A DNA stretch of 64,000 nucleotides from Fictibacillus solisalsi. GTDB taxonomy: Bacteria; Bacillota; Bacilli; Bacillales; Fictibacillaceae. Shown here in pieces: positions 58,280-64,000 of the stretch; within the stretch, counting starts at the first letter, position 1; each line of letters opens with the position of its first letter. Both the position numbers and the translations under genes were made by a program. A model generated the notes under the pieces. That model was not told the DNA's origin and ran no database searches. It saw only the letters and a list, made by a program, of their open reading frames with translations. Location: contig NZ_FNHW01000001.1 in NCBI RefSeq assembly GCF_900103485.1, positions 2,501,057 to 2,565,056 on the forward strand. The letters run 5' to 3'.

Positions 58280-58438
58280 ATGAAAAAGGAACGCAAAGAC
58301 GAACCCACTGTTGCACCCGGAATGAATGATGCAGAGGAATTGAATCAGGAGGCAACTGAAGAAGAGGTTGAAAACGGAGAGTTTACTGAAGTAACCACCA
58401 TGTCTTGGGATGAAGTCGATCCCAGTGGATCAGAATAA
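58280..58438 (+). CDS. Small acidic protein
   Basis: 52 residues from the ATG at 58280, seven bases after AAAGGAGGAAC. Sequence begins MKKERKDEPTVAPGMNDAEE and ends TTMSWDEVDPSGSE; 15 of 52 residues are Glu or Asp. It is probably unstructured. The excellent ribosome site and the following terminator argue that it is a real gene. Function unknown. Confidence 0.75.
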   Translation: MKKERKDEPTVAPGMNDAEELNQEATEEEVENGEFTEVTTMSWDEVDPSGSE

Positions 58439-58440
58439 AA

Positions 58441-58484
58441 AGGAAAAAGGCGCTGTGTGAAATAAAGCACAGCGTCTTTTTCCT
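58441..58484. terminator. Bidirectional terminator
   Basis: 17-base stem AGGAAAAAGGCGCTGTG / CACAGCGTCTTTTTCCT (one G-U pair) between the convergent small gene and the LtrA gene. Confidence 0.92.
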
Positions 58485-58488
58485 ATGA

Positions 58489-59580
58489 TTATCTTGTGGT
58501 TATTGCAGCATAAAGGATAAAAAACAAAGCCAGTTCTCCAATAATCATAATATTTGGGGTTACAACGATAAGATTAATGATAAAGAAAGCAACAAGAATT
58601 CCAAAAAAAAGTACAAGATGATGGTAGCCTAAACGATCTTTTTCATACCTATACTGATGAAAGACAAGAGTGGTAGACACAAAGTAAACGAATACAGAAC
58701 TAAATACAAAATACACGATAAATAAATAGTCGACTTCGTGCAGAAACAACAGCTGTATGGAAGCAGCAATCATGCTCAACGACATTAAAATAAACAAATG
58801 TCCGTATATGATGGTTTGCCCCGCAGTTTGAATTTCTTTATTCACTTTCTTTTCCACGTTGTCAAAATACTGCCACCACATGGCGATGATCAGGATGAAT
58901 GAAAGAATGGAAAATGAGATGGAGTTCCAATCCCCTTTTTGCGGCTGCATTACGGCCAGCGTACTGACAACCGTTTCCCCAAAAAGAATTAAGGTTAATA
59001 AAGCAAACCGTTCCAGCAAATGAGCAGTATGTGGCGGGCCTTTTACAAGATAACGGCGCCCCGCAACGGGCATCAACATATCAATTAAAATGCCTGCATA
59101 CAGTACTGCATAGCGAATCCAGGAATCAAAGAAAAGGGACAGGGAGGACACGGCAATACCAATCCAAAAGGTTCTGCCCAAATACCAGGCAACGCGCTTT
59201 ACATCTCCCTCTTCCACATTCTGAACAACCAGATATTGAATGGCCGTTAGTCCTCTAAGGCCCATATAGCCGATCAGAAATGAAAGATAATAGTGATCAA
59301 AATCTACAGACAGGCTGGAGATCATGGTCAATACGAACACCATTTGAAGAATCATAAACAGGCGCTGATATGAAGAGTCTTCTCCAAACCGGTTAACGAA
59401 CATTGTCTGCCCTGTCCATGCCCACCAAATTGGAACAAACATCAATACAAATTTCACGAGATATTCAGTATGAATATAACCATCTTCAACATGCAGTATC
59501 GCATGTGTTGCCTTAGCTACTGCTGCTACAAACAACAAATCGTAAAAGAGTTCCAGCCACGTTACTTTTTTCTCCTCCAA
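58489..59580 (-). CDS. LtrA (low temperature requirement A) family membrane protein
   Basis: 363 residues and about 10 to 12 transmembrane helices. The LtrA hallmark VTWLELFYDLLFVAAVAK lies at the N-terminus, with FGEDSSYQRLFM and ERFALLTLILFGETVVS following. The start is TTG (AAAGGAAAT just upstream). The name comes from a Listeria mutant; the molecular role is unknown. Confidence 0.88.
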   Translation of the reverse strand: MEEKKVTWLELFYDLLFVAAVAKATHAILHVEDGYIHTEYLVKFVLMFVPIWWAWTGQTMFVNRFGEDSSYQRLFMILQMVFVLTMISSLSVDFDHYYLSFLIGYMGLRGLTAIQYLVVQNVEEGDVKRVAWYLGRTFWIGIAVSSLSLFFDSWIRYAVLYAGILIDMLMPVAGRRYLVKGPPHTAHLLERFALLTLILFGETVVSTLAVMQPQKGDWNSISFSILSFILIIAMWWQYFDNVEKKVNKEIQTAGQTIIYGHLFILMSLSMIAASIQLLFLHEVDYLFIVYFVFSSVFVYFVSTTLVFHQYRYEKDRLGYHHLVLFFGILVAFFIINLIVVTPNIMIIGELALFFILYAAITTR

Positions 59581-59629
59581 ATTTCCTTTTCCCCTTCCCG
59601 TCCACCATACAAAATATGTAATTACCGTC

Positions 59630-60385
59630 CTATATATAGAGCGATTTGATCTTTTCTGCGATTACATCAATATTGCTTGCAACTTGCGGGAAGGAATAAC
59701 CGACATACAAAGGGGAAGCGGCAAAGCGCGGAACCACTTTGGCGATGATCGTTTCATCCATCCGGTAAAAGAAAAGGTTGTAGCTGTTGCAATTTTTATT
59801 AAAATGATTCAACAGGAAGTGTGTGGACAACTGAATATAATCCGCCAGCTCCTTCGTTTTTCCCTGGTCCTCCATAAGAATATTCAGCTCATAAAATCCC
59901 ATTTTTGGCTTGGTGGAAATGTTAAATTCGATGCCTTTTTGCTGGTCAATTGTTATGCCCTCAAACTGGGAGGCACTGATGTTCTCATGGTAATCCGCTT
60001 CCTTGAAGCCAATAATCTGCATATGGGGGTGGCGTAGTGTTCCTCCCGAAAACGGCCCATGATTTTTAAAGAAGATAACGGATTTGTAATCCCCGCTTTT
60101 AATTGTTTTTTCCCATGCCTGAAGTCCAAAATCGATCAGCGCGTATAGATGGTCTTTACTGTACTCGGAAAGCTCTGAAAAACAGTCCTTCGTTTCAATC
60201 AACACAGTTTGAAAGGCATCGGCCAGCACAGGATATTTGTTCTTCAGCCAAATGATATCTCCCTTTTCTTCGAGGATATCTGTAAGGCTTTCCCGCTCAC
60301 AAAACGGGCACTTGGTTGCCGTATTCCTGATGCTTTCCGGTTTTTGAGTGCCGATATTCATATTAAAAAGCAGAGGAGTTTGCAC
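59630..60385 (-). CDS. DUF4931 protein, GalT/HIT-like
   Basis: About 252 residues; I take the GTG at 60385 because AAAGGG lies eight bases upstream (another GTG overlaps that site). A zinc-knuckle-like CPFC (about 26-29), a distant HIT motif with GGTLRHPHMQIIG and NHGPFSGG suggest a nucleotidyltransferase fold related to galactose-1-phosphate uridylyltransferase. Substrate unknown. Confidence 0.8.
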   Translation of the reverse strand: MQTPLLFNMNIGTQKPESIRNTATKCPFCERESLTDILEEKGDIIWLKNKYPVLADAFQTVLIETKDCFSELSEYSKDHLYALIDFGLQAWEKTIKSGDYKSVIFFKNHGPFSGGTLRHPHMQIIGFKEADYHENISASQFEGITIDQQKGIEFNISTKPKMGFYELNILMEDQGKTKELADYIQLSTHFLLNHFNKNCNSYNLFFYRMDETIIAKVVPRFAASPLYVGYSFPQVASNIDVIAEKIKSLYI

Positions 60386-60446
60386 GAAAATCACCCTTTG
60401 TATAATGGATAAAGAAATGTACTTACTATCTTTCTTCCCTTAGGCA

Positions 60447-60474
60447 GGAAAAACCTCTTCTTAGCGAAGAGGCT
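60447..60474 (-). terminator. Terminator after pbpC
   Basis: Stem AAGCCTCTTC / GAAGAGGTTT on the minus strand with a T-rich tail; it overlaps the pbpC stop codon. Confidence 0.85.
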
Positions 60475-62488
60475 TTTCTTTCATATACGATTTAAATGAA
60501 TTTTTTACTTTCGGAATGACGTAGTGGCTGCCGCCTTTATCCTGAACCCCTTCGATCATCATGGAAATCAGAAGACTCGGATCTTTTTGGTTGAATGCCA
60601 CGAAGTAGCCGTTTTCCTTACCCTTTTCACCAATCTTGGACTTCAGTTCGGCGGTGCCCGTCTTGCCGGCTAGAACTAAATTTTTCAAAGGCGGCTTATA
60701 GCCGGTCCCCCTCTTGTCCTCCACCACCTTCACAAGATCACTGCGGATTCTTGAAGCTGTTTCAGATGAGATTACATTTTTCTTCCAGATTTTTTGTTCA
60801 GGCTTGTCTTCTTTCTCCAGTTTTGGAGCGATCAGGTTGCCATTGTTGATAAATGGTGTATAGGAGAGCCCGAGGTGCAAGATGTTCATTTCCACTCTGC
60901 CCTGCCCGTAACCTGTATCAGCCAGCATGCCTTCTGAATTGATATCATCCTTTGTCAGTGAAGAATTTTCAAAATCCAGTTCAAAGGGTATATCTTCATT
61001 AAACCCAAACTTTTCTGCTCCTTTTACCATATCGTCTTTTCCAATGGCCAGTGCGGTTTGAGCAAAATAAATGTTATCGGAATACATCAGTGCCTTCTCC
61101 AAATCAACGGACGGCACTGTCGCCACACGGGTTACAAATTTCTTGTCCCAGCCCTTTTTCTGCCACTTTTTGCCTGATATCTGAACTTCCTTGTTCGGAT
61201 CCAGCTTGTTGGTTTCAAGGCCGATGGATGCTGTAATCGGCTTGAAGGTAGAGCCAGGTGCGTACGTATAAGCGAAACGATTTAGCATCGGCTGCTTTGG
61301 ATCTTTTTCCAGGCTTTGATATTTCGACGAGGAAATGCCAAGAACAAAATCATTCGGATCAAATCCAGGGCTGTTGACAAGCGCCAATACTTCCCCGGTT
61401 TTTGGATTGATGGCAGAAGCGGTGCCGACATCCTTTTTCATTTGATTGTACAGATCAGACTGAAGATACATATCAATGTTCAAGGTTACGGATTTTCCGT
61501 CAACTGCTTCTTTTTCGGCCACTTTCCTTTTTTCATTTTCCCCCGAATCAACAATACGGATGACACCGCCGTTTGTTCCTCGAAGCTGTTTCTCATAAAA
61601 CTTTTCAAGTCCTCTTCTTCCGATCATATCGGTAGATTCATAGCCATGAGATTGGAGTTTTTTTAGCTCATCGGCTTTGATCGGCTGAACGAATCCGGTA
61701 AGATGGGACGCGGCTTCCTTATAAGGGTAAACCCTTGTCTCAATCGATTGAGTGGAAACCCCTTTAATTTTCTCCACCTTTTTCAGGCGCGGATCACCTT
61801 CTGCAATGGTTTTAACAGGAACAAAGAAACCAGGCTGCACCCATGAAGCATTCAGGGCATTATCAATGGTTTTCTTATCGATGCCAAGCACTTTTGCGAG
61901 TTCTTCTTTGCTTGCCTCTTTGTTTTCAGGAAGGTTCTGCGGAACAATTCCGACCTGGTAAGCCATCCCATTAACGGCAAGTCCATTGCCGTTGCGGTCC
62001 AGAATTTCTCCTCGTTTTGCTTTATTGGTCTGTACTCTCACCTTATCCCCCTTTTCCATTCCCGGGAAGATCAGTGAGTAGTCCCAATTAATGTACCAAT
62101 TCTTCTTGTCGTTCTTTTCCTGTTCCTTCATTTTTATCTTGTGCTTATAGTTTACAGGGCCAGCTACTGTATCCATTTTCACGTTGTATGTATACGTAAT
62201 GTTTCCATTTTTATCAGGTTCCGGCTCTTCTTTTGGAATCACTGGCTTGATCGAAATCTTTTGGGCGTTGACTCCTCCGTAAATCGCAGAATATTTTTTT
62301 ACAAAGTCATCCTTTTTGATGGCTTTCTTACTGCTGTCAGACAGCATATCGTACATCTTATCGAAGTTCATAGACTGCCAGTTTTTCATATAGTCTTTAA
62401 TTCTGGGCTCGGGATTTGGAGTGTCGGAACACCCGGCAATCACCATGAGCAGCAACGCGATCAACATTATACCTAATCTCTGTTTCAC
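60461..62488 (-). CDS. pbpC: Class B penicillin-binding protein (PBP3/MecA-like)
   Basis: 675 residues. Lipoprotein signal with lipobox VIAGC (C20), an NTF2-like MecA N-terminal domain (about 30-145), a PBP dimerisation domain (GEILDRNGNGLAVNG onward), then the transpeptidase: S413-T-F-K416, S470-D-N472 and K609-T-G611. Cross-links peptidoglycan outside the membrane. Same layout as B. subtilis PbpC and staphylococcal PBP2a; such proteins can have low beta-lactam affinity. Monocistronic. Confidence 0.94.
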   Translation of the reverse strand: MKQRLGIMLIALLLMVIAGCSDTPNPEPRIKDYMKNWQSMNFDKMYDMLSDSSKKAIKKDDFVKKYSAIYGGVNAQKISIKPVIPKEEPEPDKNGNITYTYNVKMDTVAGPVNYKHKIKMKEQEKNDKKNWYINWDYSLIFPGMEKGDKVRVQTNKAKRGEILDRNGNGLAVNGMAYQVGIVPQNLPENKEASKEELAKVLGIDKKTIDNALNASWVQPGFFVPVKTIAEGDPRLKKVEKIKGVSTQSIETRVYPYKEAASHLTGFVQPIKADELKKLQSHGYESTDMIGRRGLEKFYEKQLRGTNGGVIRIVDSGENEKRKVAEKEAVDGKSVTLNIDMYLQSDLYNQMKKDVGTASAINPKTGEVLALVNSPGFDPNDFVLGISSSKYQSLEKDPKQPMLNRFAYTYAPGSTFKPITASIGLETNKLDPNKEVQISGKKWQKKGWDKKFVTRVATVPSVDLEKALMYSDNIYFAQTALAIGKDDMVKGAEKFGFNEDIPFELDFENSSLTKDDINSEGMLADTGYGQGRVEMNILHLGLSYTPFINNGNLIAPKLEKEDKPEQKIWKKNVISSETASRIRSDLVKVVEDKRGTGYKPPLKNLVLAGKTGTAELKSKIGEKGKENGYFVAFNQKDPSLLISMMIEGVQDKGGSHYVIPKVKNSFKSYMKEKPLR

Positions 62489-62705
62489 TTCAACTTTCCC
62501 TCCTGGCTTTTCACTCTCTTTTTCTATTTTAATCCATTTAAAAGGATAATCGTAGCGATAACTCTTTTTTTCTCATTTCATCTCCCACTATGCTACCACA
62601 ATTTCGTTAAAACTCGCCGGTTTCTGTCGAATATGAGGTTAAAAACATGTCGTTTTCGGGAAACTTCAAAGTAATAAATTCCACACATAAAAGAGGTGCA
62701 TTATC

Positions 62706-62849
62706 ATGAACAGCGGTAATTGGTATGTGAAAAAACGTTCGGCTTACAAGACATGGAAGGAAAGGCTGGATAGGGAAATGACCTTTCAGCAATCCCTGAT
62801 ATACGGAATCCCCACCATTGTTATGATTGGGTTTATTTTTCTAAAATAA
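62706..62849 (+). CDS. Small single-pass membrane protein
   Basis: 47 residues beginning MNSGNWYVKKRSAYKTWKER. A basic, amphipathic N-terminal half is followed by one hydrophobic helix (SLIYGIPTIVMIGFIFLK) at the very end. AAAGAGGTG lies seven bases before the ATG, and a perfect terminator follows the stop. Divergent from pbpC. Function unknown; it could be a membrane-associated regulator. Confidence 0.7.
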   Translation: MNSGNWYVKKRSAYKTWKERLDREMTFQQSLIYGIPTIVMIGFIFLK

Positions 62850-62850
62850 A

Positions 62851-62891
62851 GCAAGCCTTCATCTCCCTTTGCGGGATGAAGGCTTGCTTTT
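62851..62891. terminator. Bidirectional terminator
   Basis: Perfect 13-base stem GCAAGCCTTCATC / GATGAAGGCTTGC followed by TTTT on the plus strand; lies between convergent genes. Confidence 0.93.
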
Positions 62892-62899
62892 GGATTCCT

Positions 62900-63796
62900 T
62901 TATACTTGGCCAACCCAATTTTCCTGAGATTGTTTTCTCCATTCGGTGCGGATGGCATCATATTCATCTTTCGGCAAGGCCCCTTTTGCAAGCAGCTGTG
63001 CGTTTTGGGTCCAGCGCTCCGGATTCTGGGTTCCAACAATTGCTGTATGAACACCAGGAGTGCTTAATGTAAAACGAAGAGCTTTCTCCACAGATGCCGT
63101 GAATTCATTGTCCAGAAAATCATATTGTAGATGTTGCAGCCGCTCCCAATACTCCTGAATATATTCATTGTCCGGCTTTTCCCCCGACTTCCAGGCCACA
63201 TTGGCGATCGGGCGCTTGGCAATCACACCCATTCCCCGCTGTTGCGCTTCTGGAAGCGTCAATTCTATGGCTTGCTGATCGGCTATGTTCAAGGAGGTTT
63301 CAAACACATCAAAGGCATTGGTTTGAATAGCGAACAAAGCGTCGTCACTATCCCCGCTGTAGCCGATATAACGGGTTTTACCCTGTTCCTTCGCCCGTTC
63401 AAGAACTTCGATAACGTCTCCCTGCTTCAATAAATCCTTTGAGCAGCTGTGCAAAAGAACAACGTCCAGCCGATCGGTGTTCAAGCGTTTCAGACTGCGG
63501 TCAATGCTCTCTGAAAGCATTTGGGGATCCCAGTCCGGCGCATCAAAACCTGACGCATGTCCACATTTGGTAATCAAGTAGAAGTCGTTCCTTCTGTGAG
63601 ACATCGTTTTTCCAATCAATTCCTCGCTGTTACCATAGCATTCTGCAGTATCAATAAAATTTAACCCTGCATCAAGCGCACTGCCCAGCAGCCGGTCCAC
63701 CGTTTCTGCAGTAGCGCCGGAATATCCAATTTCCGCCCCGCCAAACCCCAATACTGAAACTTCCATATCCGTTTTTCCAAAAGCTCTTCTTTCCAT
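62900..63796 (-). CDS. Aldo/keto reductase
   Basis: 298 residues. NADPH-dependent TIM-barrel reductase: catalytic D49 and Y54 in FIDTAECYGNSEE, and K77 in LITKCGH (the usual His follows nearby). LQYDFLD and VHTAIVGTQNPE mark the cofactor side. Substrate not predictable. Confidence 0.9.
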   Translation of the reverse strand: MERRAFGKTDMEVSVLGFGGAEIGYSGATAETVDRLLGSALDAGLNFIDTAECYGNSEELIGKTMSHRRNDFYLITKCGHASGFDAPDWDPQMLSESIDRSLKRLNTDRLDVVLLHSCSKDLLKQGDVIEVLERAKEQGKTRYIGYSGDSDDALFAIQTNAFDVFETSLNIADQQAIELTLPEAQQRGMGVIAKRPIANVAWKSGEKPDNEYIQEYWERLQHLQYDFLDNEFTASVEKALRFTLSTPGVHTAIVGTQNPERWTQNAQLLAKGALPKDEYDAIRTEWRKQSQENWVGQV

Positions 63797-63839
63797 TAAA
63801 GATCCCTCCTGAAAAAATATACGGCATACGATTCAGCTG

Positions 63840-64000
63840 CTATTTCGGCCGATCCAATGTAAATATATCACCAAGCCTGGAGTAATTATTGCCTGCCAGA
63901 CGGCTCACTGGTTTTAAACCAACAGCATCAATCCGTCCCTTTTCGTAGAGCTCCTCTTTAATATGGTAGTGGACGACACGCCCGATCAACAGGTCACAAG
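63840..64000 (-). CDS. Flavin reductase-like protein, C-terminal end
   Basis: Only the last 52 residues are in the window (start lies beyond the right edge): CDLLIGRVVHYHIKEELY, GRIDAVGLKPVSRLAGN and NYSRLGDIFTLDRPK. This tail is typical of the flavin reductase (DIM6/NTAB, flavoredoxin-like) family, whose ends read GxLxPLxRxGGNxY. FMN-binding oxidoreductase; role unknown. Confidence 0.8.
   Translation of the reverse strand, partial: CDLLIGRVVHYHIKEELYEKGRIDAVGLKPVSRLAGNNYSRLGDIFTLDRPK

Overview
The window is a chromosomal segment from a low-GC, endospore-forming member of the Bacillaceae. The gene content and order match the yun-yur-yus region of Bacillus subtilis: dfrA/thyA, yunC-yunD-yunF, sufCDSUB, yurZ, metNPQ, yusD, yusE, yusF, yusG, gcvH, yusI, fadNAE, proline dehydrogenase and a DUF2573 gene. 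Shine-Dalgarno sites are strong and purine rich. A spore-coat transglutaminase, SigI/RsgI, a SigB-type promoter and a SigL-type (sigma-54) promoter all fit a Bacillus-like host. The genus is a guess (Fictibacillus or a close relative). There are no rRNA or tRNA genes, phage genes, insertion sequences or CRISPR arrays.

Layout. Positions 1-30 kb are almost entirely minus strand: a truncated sodium symporter, the folate genes thyA-dfrA, housekeeping yun genes, a LysM polysaccharide deacetylase, the Fe-S assembly operon sufCDSUB, a methionine ABC importer under a SAM riboswitch, sigI-rsgI, and the fatty-acid beta-oxidation operon fadN-fadA-fadE with a clear FadR operator. At 30-37 kb a plus-strand block interrupts the yus synteny: a lipase-like alpha/beta hydrolase, then a 3-hydroxybutyrate/acetoacetate utilisation operon (CoA-transferase subunits, GntP-type permease, 3-hydroxybutyrate dehydrogenase), followed by a secreted alpha/beta hydrolase. 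The operon has a near-consensus sigma-54 promoter and two copies of an inverted repeat upstream that look like enhancer sites.

At 37-48 kb come proline dehydrogenase, a CopD-like membrane protein, a GNAT acetyltransferase paired with an LmbE-type deacetylase, xpt-pbuX under a purine riboswitch, a Cu/Zn superoxide dismutase with all metal ligands, an RsbR-like STAS protein and a MacB-type ABC pair. At 48-64 kb are a RocB-like M20 peptidase beside an arginine-deiminase-fold enzyme, a PcsB/M23 wall hydrolase, Tgl, an acyl-CoA ligase followed by a PAS/AAA+ sigma-54 activator, an LtrA protein, a PBP3/MecA-type penicillin-binding protein, an aldo/keto reductase and the tail of a flavin reductase.

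How the parts fit. The most coherent story is carbon storage and fatty-acid metabolism. FadR-controlled beta-oxidation, a sigma-54-controlled ketone-body operon, a possible polyhydroxybutyrate depolymerase, an acyl-CoA ligase and a sigma-54 activator are all in one window. That the activator at 55.0-56.4 kb drives the promoter at 31.4 kb is inference. Several short genes not usually called (a CxxC protein, a single-TM protein, an acidic 52-residue protein) are also reported.
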